From Leptolyngbyaceae cyanobacterium M65_K2018_010 (lineage in GTDB: Bacteria > Cyanobacteriota > Cyanobacteriia > Phormidesmidales > Phormidesmidaceae), in the NCBI GenBank assembly GCA_015295885.1, contig DVEE01000398.1:1-11831 (forward strand): 11,831 nt of DNA, read 5' to 3'. The notes under the pieces were generated by a model. That model searched no databases. It was given only the letters and a program-made list of their open reading frames with translations, and was not told the origin of the DNA. Positions 1-6,881 of the stretch are shown here, in pieces; the stretch's first letter is position 1, and each line of letters opens with the position of its first letter. Made by a program: the position numbers and the translations under genes.

Positions 1-63
1 ACTATTGCTAGAACACTATTGCTAGAACACTATTGCTAGAACACTATTGCTAGAACACTATAG
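1..63. repeat. 14-bp tandem repeat array (left edge, probably continues outside)
   Basis: Four perfect head-to-tail copies of the 14-mer ACTATTGCTAGAAC occupy 1-14, 15-28, 29-42 and 43-56, followed by a broken copy ACTATAG. The array begins at the first base of the window, so the true copy number is unknown. There are no unique spacers, so it is not a CRISPR. It lies about 45 bp beyond the stop codon of the ABC permease. Short tandem repeats of this kind are common between genes in filamentous cyanobacteria. I do not recognise this unit as a named family. Confidence 0.95.
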
Positions 64-106
64 TCGGTCGAGTTTGCCCCTGGGCCCAGGCTGAACGGGC
101 AGAATC

Positions 107-1231
107 CTAGCTCAACTGGCGGCGAAACTGGGTGATGCTAACCGTCATCAGGAGGGTGGCAAAGGCGGCCAACATCAATACATGGGGCCATAACACCTCT
201 AACCCTACTCCCTTCAGCAAAATGCCACGGATGATAGCGACAAAGTGGCGGAGCGGGTTAAACCAGGACAGGGTTTGAAAGAAGGGGGGCATGCTCTCGA
301 TCGGTGCGATCGCCCCTGAGGTTTGAATCAGCGGTAGATTGACAAAAAACGAAATTAATACGACCTGTTCCTGGCTTTGGGCTAGGGTGGCCAACATCAG
401 CCCAATGCCAATGCCAACCCAGAGATACAGCCCAGCCAGGCCTAGGTACAACAGTAGGCTACCGCGAAAGGGCACCTGAAAGACTCCCCGGGCAATCAGC
501 ACCGCCAACCCTACATCCCCCATCAGCAAGGCAAACAGGGGGACGATTTTGGCCGCCAGAATTTCCCAACCGTTGGCCGGGGTCATCAATAACTGTTCCA
601 GGGTGCCTGTGTCCTTTTCCTTCACCAGGGTGGTAGAAGAGATCAAGGAGCTGGTCAGCGTTAGCACAACCCCCATCACCCCAGGCACCAAAAACCAACT
701 GCTGACTAAGCCAGGATTGTAGAAAAACACGCTCTGGGTTTGCACGGGTTGGGGTGGCGGGTTAGGCAATAGGCTGAGGCTGTATTGGGTGAGGATCTGG
801 CCTAAATAGCCCTGGGCAATGCCGGCGGTGTTGGCATCCACGCCATCGATCAGGACCTGCACCTGGGCCGTTTGGCCCAGATTTAACTGGTGGTTAAAGT
901 TGGGAGGAATAATCAGCCCGGTGCTTAACTGACCCTGCTGCACCTGTTTGACCAGTGCCGATTCATCCGTGCCCTGGTAATGCAGGGTAAAAATATTGTT
1001 GGCGGTAAGGGCTTGTACCAGTTCGCGGCTCTCATAGGTGTTGGCATAGTCTACGACCCCCAGCTTGAGGTGGTCCACATCGGGGCTGAGGGCAAACCCA
1101 AAAATCAGCAGCTGTACCGTGGGTGGAAACAGCAATAAAAAGATCAGCTGCTTGTTGTGCAGAATTTGGTTGATTTCTTTGGTGGCGAGGGCCCAAAAGC
1201 GACTGTCTAAAACACGATCCAGGGGTTTCAT
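107..1231 (-). CDS. ABC-2 type transporter permease (YhhJ/YbhR-like export permease)
   Basis: This 374-residue inner-membrane protein is an ABC-2 family permease, the membrane half of an ABC exporter that moves drugs, lipids or polymers outward using a separate ATPase. One membrane segment lies near residues 28-48. A soluble, probably extracytoplasmic, domain follows (about 50-170), and then a cluster of membrane segments from about 175 to 365. The hallmark motif EKDTGTLEQLLMTP sits at 205-218, and the conserved FNPLRHFVAIIRGILLKG stretch lies near 324-341. Length and layout match the YhhJ/YbhS/YbhR group. ATG is the only sensible start, but I see no good ribosome binding site before it. No ATP-binding protein gene is in the window: groEL lies upstream and tandem repeats lie downstream. 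The partner must be encoded elsewhere or just beyond the left edge. The substrate cannot be told from sequence. Confidence 0.93.
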   Translation of the reverse strand: MKPLDRVLDSRFWALATKEINQILHNKQLIFLLLFPPTVQLLIFGFALSPDVDHLKLGVVDYANTYESRELVQALTANNIFTLHYQGTDESALVKQVQQGQLSTGLIIPPNFNHQLNLGQTAQVQVLIDGVDANTAGIAQGYLGQILTQYSLSLLPNPPPQPVQTQSVFFYNPGLVSSWFLVPGVMGVVLTLTSSLISSTTLVKEKDTGTLEQLLMTPANGWEILAAKIVPLFALLMGDVGLAVLIARGVFQVPFRGSLLLYLGLAGLYLWVGIGIGLMLATLAQSQEQVVLISFFVNLPLIQTSGAIAPIESMPPFFQTLSWFNPLRHFVAIIRGILLKGVGLEVLWPHVLMLAAFATLLMTVSITQFRRQLS

Positions 1232-1563
1232 GGAAGTTGGTAGGCAGGAGTTAGCAGCTAGGAGGCTGGGACACCAGGTGCCTCACCTCTGGGGTTTGGC
1301 ATTGATAGCCCTAGGCCAGTTGGTAGGGACAGTTCAGAGGCCGCATTGCTTGCCTAGCCAGCCTCCCATTCATCCTGGCGCCCTGGGCGAAGAGCGGTTC
1401 CCAATCCGCTTCAGTACGGCAGAACCCTTGCTGGATAAGTACTACAGCTCTTTCCATAGACCCCAGGCCAGGGAGAACCGCTATAGGGTCTGTCCTCCAC
1501 CTTCGTTCTGCCCTCGTTCTGCCCCCATCCTACCCTGACCTCAGCCGTTACCCGATGCCCAAG
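1232..1563. other. Gene-free interval between the ABC permease and the groEL terminator
   Basis: No convincing coding region, tRNA or rRNA is seen on either strand; an open frame on the plus strand across it is low-quality and overlaps the permease gene. It should contain the permease promoter, but I find no good -35/-10 pair. Some inverted repeats are present: AGGTG/CACCT at 1276-1288, a 10-bp pairing with a 2-nt bulge between 1393-1402 and 1471-1482, and AGACCC/GGGTCT at 1458-1491. The last two overlap and would compete. Confidence 0.5.
1503..1524. repeat. Tandem pair of 11-mers
   Basis: TCGTTCTGCCC occurs twice in direct succession (1503-1513 and 1514-1524) in the gene-free interval. Purpose unknown; it may be a slippage duplication or a paired protein-binding site. 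Confidence 0.6.
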
Positions 1564-1593
1564 AAAAAACCGCCTGGTTATCCCAGACGGCTT
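1564..1593 (-). terminator. Intrinsic terminator of the groESL operon
   Basis: Read on the minus strand, the arm AAGCCGTCTGG pairs with CCAGGCGGTTT around a GATAA loop (11 pairs including two G-U), and the second arm runs into six T residues. This is a textbook rho-independent terminator. It lies about 100 nt after the groEL stop codon. Confidence 0.9.
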
Positions 1594-1690
1594 AGTACTC
1601 TTTAAGTTTTCCTCGGTCAAGCCTTGGCCGCTCTCAGGGGAGCATCCCACAGGGTCGCGACCTTGAGAATGACCGATTGAACCGGGGCCT

Positions 1691-3322
1691 TTAGTAGTCG
1701 AAGTCGCCGCCCATGCCAGCGCCAGCGGGGGCACCTTCCTTGGGCTCAGGCTTATCGACCACAATGCACTCGGTGGTCAGCACCATGCCAGCAATGGAAG
1801 CGGCATTTTGCAGGGCCGAGCGGGTGACCTTGGCGGGGTCGACAATGCCAGCTTCAAACATATCGACAAACTCGCCATTGGCGGCATTGTAACCAACGTT
1901 GAAGGCCATCTCCTTAACCCGCTCAGCAATCACCGCACCATTTTGGCCAGCGTTTTCGGCGATCCGCATCAGCGGTGCGGGCAGGGCACGGGCCACAATC
2001 GTAGCGCCAGTATGCTCTTCCCCAGTCAGGTTGCTATTCACCCAGGTGATGAGGTCGGGGACTAGGTGGGCCAGGGTGGTCCCCCCCCCCGGTACGATGC
2101 CCTCTTCCACGGCGGCCTTGGTGGCGTTGATGGCATCTTCCAGGCGTAGCTTGCGGTCCTTCATCTCAGTTTCGGTGGCGGCCCCCACTTTGATCACCGC
2201 GACCCCACCGGCGAGCTTGGCTAGGCGCTCTTGCAGCTTCTCCTTGTCGTAGCTGGACTCAGTTTCGTCAATTTGACGACGAATCTGTTCGCAGCGGGCC
2301 TTAACAGCCTGCTCATTACCTTCGGCCACGATGGTGGTGTTGTCCTTGGTAATAGTGAGACGACGGGCCTGACCCAGCATATCCAGCTTGGTATTTTCCA
2401 ACTTCAGACCGGTGTCTTCGCTGATGACTTGACCACCGGTGAGCACGGCAATGTCCTCCAGCATGGCCTTACGGCGATCGCCGAAGCCCGGGGCCTTCAC
2501 CGCCGCCACATTCAGCACCCCGCGCAGGCGGTTAACCACCAGGGTAGCCAGGGCCTCTTTCTCAATATCCTCAGCGATAATGACCAGGGGACGACCGGAG
2601 CGGGCCACCTGCTCTAGCACCGGCACCAGGTCTTGCACCAGGGCAATTTTCTTGTCCGTTACTAACAGATAGGGCTCATCCAGCACCGCCTCCATGCGCT
2701 CGGTATCGGTGACAAAGTAGGGAGAAATATAGCCCTTGTCGAAGCGCATCCCTTCGGTGACCTCCAGTTCGGTGGTCATGGACTTGCCCTCTTCCAGGGA
2801 AATCACCCCTTCGCGGCCGACCTTATCCATGGCTTCAGCAATCATGGCGCCGACTTCGTCGTCATTACCGGCGGAAATCGATCCCACCTGGGCGATGGAC
2901 TTGGAGTCACCCACAGGACGAGCATGTTCGGCGATTTTATCCACCAGGTAAGCAGTCGCCTTGTCGATGCCGCGCTTTAGGGAAATGGCGTTGGCTCCAG
3001 CGGCGACGTTACGCAACCCTTCTTTAACAATGGCGTGGGCTAGCACGGTTGCCGTGGTGGTGCCATCCCCAGCTGCATCGTTGGTTTTGGAGGCCGCCTG
3101 CCGGATCAGGGCGACACCGGTGTTTTCGACATTGTCTTCCAGCTCAATTTCCTTGGCGATGGTGACACCGTCGTTAACAATCTGGGGAGCGCCAAACTTT
3201 TTCTCTAGCACGACGTTGCGACCCTTGGGTCCTAGGGTCACAGCAACCGCCTCAGCGAGGATGTCCATGCCCTTTTCAAGGGCGCGGCGGGCGTTTTCAT
3301 CGTAAATAATGCGTTTAGCCAT
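1691..3322 (-). CDS. groEL: Chaperonin GroEL (60 kDa, cyanobacterial GroEL1 type)
   Basis: This is the full-length 543-residue chaperonin subunit. It forms the double-ring ATP-driven folding chamber in the cytoplasm and works with the GroES lid encoded just upstream. The nucleotide-site motif TLGPKG is at 29-34, GDGTTT with the catalytic Asp86 (Asp87 in E. coli) at 85-90, and the equatorial IVPGGGTT motif follows RLEDAINATKAAVEEG near residue 400. The C-terminus is short (GAGMGGDFDY) and lacks the repeated GGM tail of E. coli GroEL, as in cyanobacterial GroEL1. The start ATG has GGAG 12 nt upstream. The three Gly codons of the IVPGGGTT motif fall in a run of ten G on the coding strand (2081-2090). 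Location behind groES under CIRCE control marks it as the operon copy; most cyanobacteria also have a second, monocistronic groEL2, which is not in this window. Confidence 0.99.
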   Translation of the reverse strand: MAKRIIYDENARRALEKGMDILAEAVAVTLGPKGRNVVLEKKFGAPQIVNDGVTIAKEIELEDNVENTGVALIRQAASKTNDAAGDGTTTATVLAHAIVKEGLRNVAAGANAISLKRGIDKATAYLVDKIAEHARPVGDSKSIAQVGSISAGNDDEVGAMIAEAMDKVGREGVISLEEGKSMTTELEVTEGMRFDKGYISPYFVTDTERMEAVLDEPYLLVTDKKIALVQDLVPVLEQVARSGRPLVIIAEDIEKEALATLVVNRLRGVLNVAAVKAPGFGDRRKAMLEDIAVLTGGQVISEDTGLKLENTKLDMLGQARRLTITKDNTTIVAEGNEQAVKARCEQIRRQIDETESSYDKEKLQERLAKLAGGVAVIKVGAATETEMKDRKLRLEDAINATKAAVEEGIVPGGGTTLAHLVPDLITWVNSNLTGEEHTGATIVARALPAPLMRIAENAGQNGAVIAERVKEMAFNVGYNAANGEFVDMFEAGIVDPAKVTRSALQNAASIAGMVLTTECIVVDKPEPKEGAPAGAGMGGDFDY

Positions 3323-3565
3323 GGATTTAATTTTCTCCGAAGGTCAAGATCAGGAGTGAAACAGAAAACTTAGGGGGAAAGGAGAGCGGCAATTATTGGG
3401 CAGATAGGGTCTAGGGTCGGTAGACCCACTGGCCCAGGCGCTTAGCTTAGTTCCTGGCCCAATTAAGGTAGATCTGGGCCAGATGCTTGGGAATCGACGC
3501 AGATAGCCACCGCCTTGGCCTGCACTACCGTCACACAGCCACCCCAATCCTAAAGATCAATCAAT
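3323..3565 (-). other. Long structured groES-groEL intercistronic spacer
   Basis: The spacer is 243 bp, longer than I would expect in a groESL operon. It contains a perfect 7-bp hairpin GGGTCTA/TAGACCC (3407-3427). A second hairpin, GG-C-CCAGG/CCTGG-C-CC, has a single C-C mismatch (about 3431-3460). A short palindrome ATCTG/CAGAT lies near 3471-3483. None has a T-tract, so none looks like an intrinsic terminator. No reading frame in it looks real. By analogy with the Agrobacterium groESL mRNA, which is cleaved in its intercistronic hairpin, it could be an RNA-processing site; that is inference. Confidence 0.6.
3335..3338 (-). promoter_or_regulatory. groEL ribosome binding site
   Basis: GGAG on the minus strand, 12 nt before the groEL ATG. 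The spacing is slightly long but no closer candidate exists. Confidence 0.6.
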
Positions 3566-3877
3566 TTAGCCGAGCACCGCCAGGATGTCTTTTTCCGACA
3601 GTAGAACGTACTCTTCGCCGCCTAGCTTGATATCCGTGCCGGCATACTTGGAATACAGAACCTTGTCGCCAATTTTGACTTCCATGGATTGGCGATTGCC
3701 CTTGTCGTCGGTTTTGCCGGGGCCAACGGCTGTAATTTCACCCACCTGGGGCTTTTCCTTTGCGGTGTCGGGCAGCAAAATGCCACCAGCGGTGGTTTCT
3801 TCTGAAGCACTGACTTTGATTAGAACGCGATCGGCGAGGGGCTTCACACTGGATGCCGCCAAGGTAATAGCTGCCAT
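3566..3877 (-). CDS. groES: Co-chaperonin GroES (10 kDa)
   Basis: This 103-residue protein forms the heptameric lid of the GroEL chamber. Recognisable parts are KPLADRVLIK near the N-terminus, the mobile-loop region EETTAGGILLPDTAKEKP (about 27-44), GEITAVGPG, and the closing YVLLSEKDILAVLG. The frame stays open 30 codons further upstream, but the start MAAITL at 3875-3877 is chosen. It has GGAG eight nt before it, gives the normal GroES length, and leaves the CIRCE operator outside the coding region. First gene of the groES-groEL operon. Expression should be repressed by HrcA at the CIRCE and induced by heat. Confidence 0.97.
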   Translation of the reverse strand: MAAITLAASSVKPLADRVLIKVSASEETTAGGILLPDTAKEKPQVGEITAVGPGKTDDKGNRQSMEVKIGDKVLYSKYAGTDIKLGGEEYVLLSEKDILAVLG

Positions 3878-3885
3878 AAAAATTT

Positions 3886-3889
3886 CTCC
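3886..3889 (-). promoter_or_regulatory. groES ribosome binding site
   Basis: GGAG on the minus strand with an 8-nt spacer to the ATG at 3877. It decides the start in favour of the 103-residue protein. Confidence 0.85.
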
Positions 3890-3954
3890 GGTTGAGCGGT
3901 AGGATCGGCGTCTGAGGGAATGCTGAACTAACTCAAACGCACTAAATAGGGAGC

Positions 3955-3981
3955 TTAGCACTCTCAAGCTCCGAGTGCTAA
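3955..3981 (-). promoter_or_regulatory. CIRCE operator (HrcA binding site)
   Basis: A perfect TTAGCACTC-N9-GAGTGCTAA inverted repeat, 78 bp upstream of the groES start. CIRCE is the binding site of the heat-shock repressor HrcA and typically controls groESL and dnaK operons. One edge overlaps the proposed -10 box, so bound repressor would block polymerase. No hrcA gene is in the window. Confidence 0.98.
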
Positions 3982-4008
3982 TTTACGGTAGCCAGGGGGC
4001 GATCGCAA
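3980..4008 (-). promoter_or_regulatory. Predicted groESL sigma-70-type promoter
   Basis: On the minus strand, -35 TTGCGA (4003-4008) is followed by a 17-bp spacer and -10 TAAATT (3980-3985). Each box matches consensus at 4 of 6 positions. The -10 shares two bases with the CIRCE, the arrangement expected of an HrcA-repressed promoter. No transcription start is known from sequence alone. Confidence 0.6.
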
Positions 4009-4019
4009 CAAAGCTCTCT

Positions 4020-4035
4020 GTACGGGTTCCCGAAC
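4020..4035 (-). promoter_or_regulatory. K-box element of the groESL promoter
   Basis: The minus strand reads GTTCGG-GAAC-CCGTAC, which fits the K-box pattern GTTCGG-NNAN-CCNNAC, described upstream of cyanobacterial groESL1 and linked to light- and heat-responsive, HrcA-independent induction. It sits 11 bp upstream of the proposed -35. The site overlaps a hairpin-capable palindrome GGGTTC/GAACCC (4024-4037) between the glycosyltransferase stop and the promoter. The pattern is quoted from memory. Confidence 0.75.
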
Positions 4036-4048
4036 CCAAGCCCAGGCT

Positions 4049-5305
4049 CTATTGGCCCCACCCGCTCTGAAGTCGGTAAACCACTCCATAGTCTGCGTCT
4101 GCAAAGCCACCAGTGCCGTGAATCAACGCTAAAAAGGCGATCGCAATCAACACCTGACAGCCCAATACCCCAAACCAGATCCGTCGCTGATCCGCCAGTA
4201 TCGCCGCCAGCCACACATACATCATCGGAAAAGCCACTATGACGTAGTGAACCGGCGTGTTTAGGGCAAACAGGGTAAAGATTAGGCCCGTGGCAAACCC
4301 AAAGGATCGCAGGTAAAAGCCCAAGGGGTTGGCCACAGGCGCCATCAGGGTATTCACGGGGTAGCGGCAGGCTCTGACCCACCGGGCCAGGCCCCAGAGG
4401 CCCACGGTGAGCAAAAACCCGTGGGCGATGGCCACGCCATAGGTCGGCACCCCAAACAATCGCGGCTGCGGTAAAAAGTCTGACCAAAAGTAGGAGCCAA
4501 GGGAGTAACTCAGATTCACCCCCAGGCTGGTGGTCACCCAGTGAATAAAATACTTGGGCACCACCCAACCCACCCAGGAGCGGGCGGCTTGATTAGGGGC
4601 CCTGGCCGCATAGGCCAGCCAGGGCAGCAAGGGGATTAACCCCAACAGGGTGCCCCCCAGCCAGCTCAACCATCGCACCCGAAAGCCGGGATGGTGCCGC
4701 CAGTCGGTGTAGAGGGTCCAAAGCCACACCCCCGCCGCCAAAAAGAACCCACTCATGTGAAGCTGACCGATCAAGGTGCCTACCCATCCCCAGCCAAAGG
4801 CGCCCCAGGGTCGATGGCGGTAGCGATGGGCGATCAGGAAAAGAACGCTGGCAATCGGCAGCAGATCCTGGGCCCAAATTTTGCGGGAAAACAGAACCGC
4901 TAGGGGAGATACCGCCGCTAGGACTATTCCCCAGAGCCAGATGGGTCGATCGGCCTGGCCTCGCCCTTGCCAGTAGCAAAACAGGAACAGCCCCCAGATC
5001 GCCAAAATATTCAAACCCTGGATCCAACGCACCATGGCCAGTGGAGTTGGGGCTACGTAGGCGAGCAGGATAAAACACCACACACTGAGGCCCGGATTTT
5101 TTAACCCCGTGCTGCTGACCATGCCCAGCCAGGGCCAGGGTTGGTTGCCATCGGCCACCTGGCGAGCCGTTTCATACATCCAGATTTCATCTCCCTTCCA
5201 TTCCATATCTGCCGCCCACAACAGGCGTAGCCCACTGCCAATGAACAGCAGTAGCAGCATGAATCCCAGGTCTGGGATGGAAGTAGCAGGCTTGGGGGTG
5301 GACAT
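4049..5305 (-). CDS. Multi-pass membrane protein, GT-C/PMT-like glycosyltransferase
   Basis: This protein of about 418 residues is very hydrophobic and rich in Trp, with roughly ten or more predicted membrane segments. It looks like a GT-C fold glycosyltransferase of the ArnT/PMT (GT39/GT83) superfamily, enzymes that move a sugar from a polyprenyl-phosphate carrier to a lipid, glycan or protein on the outer face of the membrane. Supporting features are a first membrane segment at about 12-32, followed by a loop with the acidic triplet GDE (38-40, in WKGDEIWMYETARQVADG), the usual place of the catalytic acid in this family. The RKIWAQDLLPIASVLFL segment also resembles a conserved PMT_2 region. 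Donor and acceptor are unknown. A GTG codon sits directly before the ATG at 5303-5305; ATG is preferred. No well-spaced ribosome site is visible. It lies between an MFS gene (upstream) and groES (downstream), with no evident functional link to the latter. Confidence 0.72.
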   Translation of the reverse strand: MSTPKPATSIPDLGFMLLLLFIGSGLRLLWAADMEWKGDEIWMYETARQVADGNQPWPWLGMVSSTGLKNPGLSVWCFILLAYVAPTPLAMVRWIQGLNILAIWGLFLFCYWQGRGQADRPIWLWGIVLAAVSPLAVLFSRKIWAQDLLPIASVLFLIAHRYRHRPWGAFGWGWVGTLIGQLHMSGFFLAAGVWLWTLYTDWRHHPGFRVRWLSWLGGTLLGLIPLLPWLAYAARAPNQAARSWVGWVVPKYFIHWVTTSLGVNLSYSLGSYFWSDFLPQPRLFGVPTYGVAIAHGFLLTVGLWGLARWVRACRYPVNTLMAPVANPLGFYLRSFGFATGLIFTLFALNTPVHYVIVAFPMMYVWLAAILADQRRIWFGVLGCQVLIAIAFLALIHGTGGFADADYGVVYRLQSGWGQ

Positions 5306-5311
5306 CACGGT

Positions 5312-5335
5312 GGCGGGCTTAAAGGGCTCCCCGCC
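5312..5335 (-). other. GC hairpin directly before the glycosyltransferase start
   Basis: GGCGGG (5312-5317) and CCCGCC (5330-5335) form a perfect 6-bp stem with a 12-nt loop that contains the only nearby GGAG on the minus strand. It ends 6 nt before the ATG, so it could limit ribosome access or mark the end of the MFS transcript. The rest of the 142-156 bp MFS-glycosyltransferase gap shows no T-tract terminator and no gene. Confidence 0.5.
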
Positions 5336-5450
5336 CCCAGCTTAATCGGGGAAGGACACCCTGACTCACTTTTGGCAAGGACTCAGGCCACCCTCCCCGC
5401 GCCTATTGGCTTAGCAGAGGGCCTAGATCACCAGCCCAATTCCAGGCCGT

Positions 5451-6794
5451 TCAATCCCGTCCTGCCCTGGGTTGGGGATGACCGACTGGCCAGGTCGCTA
5501 CGGCGTAAACATCCTGGCCGTGGCCCAGGGCAAAGCGCAGGGAGTGGGGTAGGTCTTTGCTAGAGGCGGTGATAAAAATTGCCAGACCCACCAGGGTCAT
5601 CAGGCCCGATAGACCAAAGATGCCGCGGTAGCTGAGGGTATCGGCAAGGGTGCCAAATACGGGACCGGCCAGGGCAATGCCCACATCAAACCCAACCATG
5701 GCCAAACCAAAGGTACGACCCCGATCCCTAGGGCTAGAGCGATCGCCCATCAAAGCGGCAATCATCGGGACCAGGGTGCCAGCGGCAAACCCCTGGATCA
5801 GGCCAGCCAGTAAAAATAGGGGGGCACTGTCGGCCAACCAAAACAGCCCCATGGCCAGGCTGTAAATGGCCAGACTCGCGGTGATAAAGCGACCTCGACC
5901 ATAGCGGTCCGAGGCGCGGCCTACCACCAGTCGGGAAATGAAGCTGGCGATGGCCGAGGCCGTATAAATCAGCCCCACATTCAGGGCCAAGCCGACCTCT
6001 CGCACGTAGAGGGGCACAAAGGTACTGAGGGTGCCAAAGGCCAGCCCCACCAACAGCAGCACCAGGGCCGGAGTCCGCACGCGGCCAGTCCAAAGCTGGC
6101 TCCAAAAGGCATGGGCGTCGGACCCCTGGGGTGAACCATCGGCGCTGGCGGGGGGGTAGGGTTCCCGCAGGCGCAGGACCAGAACCAAGCCCAGGCCACC
6201 CAGGACTCCCATCACTAAAAAAGCTACAAAAAAGCCCGCCGCCTCGTACAAAAATCCCCCTAGGGCCGGCCCCAGGGCCATACCAATGGGGTTGACCAGG
6301 GTCATGTAGCCAATGAGTTCACCTCGCCGGGTGGCAGGGGCAATATCAATGACTAGGGCACTGTAGGCCACCACAAAAGCTGCAATGCTGAGCCCATGGA
6401 AAGCCCGGATGGTAATCATGGCCAGAATTGACCCATTCACCGTAAAAGTATGGCCTGCCAGGGTGACGGGCCAGAGCAACTGAGGCAGAGCCTGGACTAG
6501 CAAATAGCCCAGGGGAGCCAGGGCGATCGCACTGAGACCGATCACCATCACCCGCTTGCGCCCCCGCGTATCCGCCAGGCGGGCTAGGGCCGGGCGAGCC
6601 ACCAGCAATCCGATGGCAAAGGAGGCCATGACAATGCCAATTTGCTGGCCGCTGCCCCCTAGGGTTTCGATAAACAGGGGCAGGGTCGGCAAAAGTCCAG
6701 CCAACCCGGCCCAAAAGCATAAACCGGCGGCAAAGAGCACGCCTAGGTTGGCCCGCACCGAGGGGCTAAAGGTTGAGAAAATAGTCAAGGCCAT
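5451..6794 (-). CDS. MFS family transporter
   Basis: This is a 447-residue major facilitator superfamily protein, a secondary transporter of small molecules, probably an efflux pump driven by the proton gradient. About twelve membrane segments are expected in two halves. The diagnostic motif A in the loop after the second segment reads ARLADTRGRKR (about 71-81). Its second-half counterpart is VGRASDRYGRGR. A central hydrophilic linker (YPPASADGSPQGSDAHAFW) separates the halves. Start choice: the frame stays open to a TTG at 6881, which would abut the divergent DUF1643 start, so the internal ATG at 6792-6794 is preferred. It gives a normal MFS N-terminus, although the AGGAG before it is only 3 nt away. 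Substrate unknown; the 'drug resistance' label common in this family cannot be supported from sequence alone. Confidence 0.9.
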   Translation of the reverse strand: MALTIFSTFSPSVRANLGVLFAAGLCFWAGLAGLLPTLPLFIETLGGSGQQIGIVMASFAIGLLVARPALARLADTRGRKRVMVIGLSAIALAPLGYLLVQALPQLLWPVTLAGHTFTVNGSILAMITIRAFHGLSIAAFVVAYSALVIDIAPATRRGELIGYMTLVNPIGMALGPALGGFLYEAAGFFVAFLVMGVLGGLGLVLVLRLREPYPPASADGSPQGSDAHAFWSQLWTGRVRTPALVLLLVGLAFGTLSTFVPLYVREVGLALNVGLIYTASAIASFISRLVVGRASDRYGRGRFITASLAIYSLAMGLFWLADSAPLFLLAGLIQGFAAGTLVPMIAALMGDRSSPRDRGRTFGLAMVGFDVGIALAGPVFGTLADTLSYRGIFGLSGLMTLVGLAIFITASSKDLPHSLRFALGHGQDVYAVATWPVGHPQPRAGRD

Positions 6795-6828
6795 ACGCTC
6801 CTGGGGGATTACCCATGCCGCCGGAACC

Positions 6829-6843
6829 GGTGAGTGAGTCACC
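6829..6843. promoter_or_regulatory. Inverted repeat in the MFS/DUF1643 divergent region
   Basis: GGTGA-GTGAG-TCACC lies in the 87-bp gap between the two divergent genes, next to CCGGAACCGG (6821-6830). It could be an operator shared by both genes. The repeat is short and would fall inside the MFS coding region if the longer TTG start were real. Confidence 0.25.
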
Positions 6844-6881
6844 TGGGTTTCCAGACGGTCTCCTAACCTTAATGTAAACAA

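Noticed and set aside
1..63. CRISPR array
   Set aside because: Units are contiguous 14-mers without unique spacers.
1065..1538. 157-codon open frame on the plus strand
   Set aside because: Half of it is antisense to the ABC permease gene, composition is non-protein-like, and it ends in simple intergenic sequence.
3878..3967. 30-residue N-terminal extension of GroES
   Set aside because: It would run into the CIRCE operator and exceed normal GroES length; the internal ATG has an ideal ribosome site.
6795..6881. 29-residue N-terminal extension of the MFS protein from TTG 6881
   Set aside because: Would abut the divergent ATG, adds a hydrophilic stretch atypical for MFS N-termini, and leaves no space for promoters.
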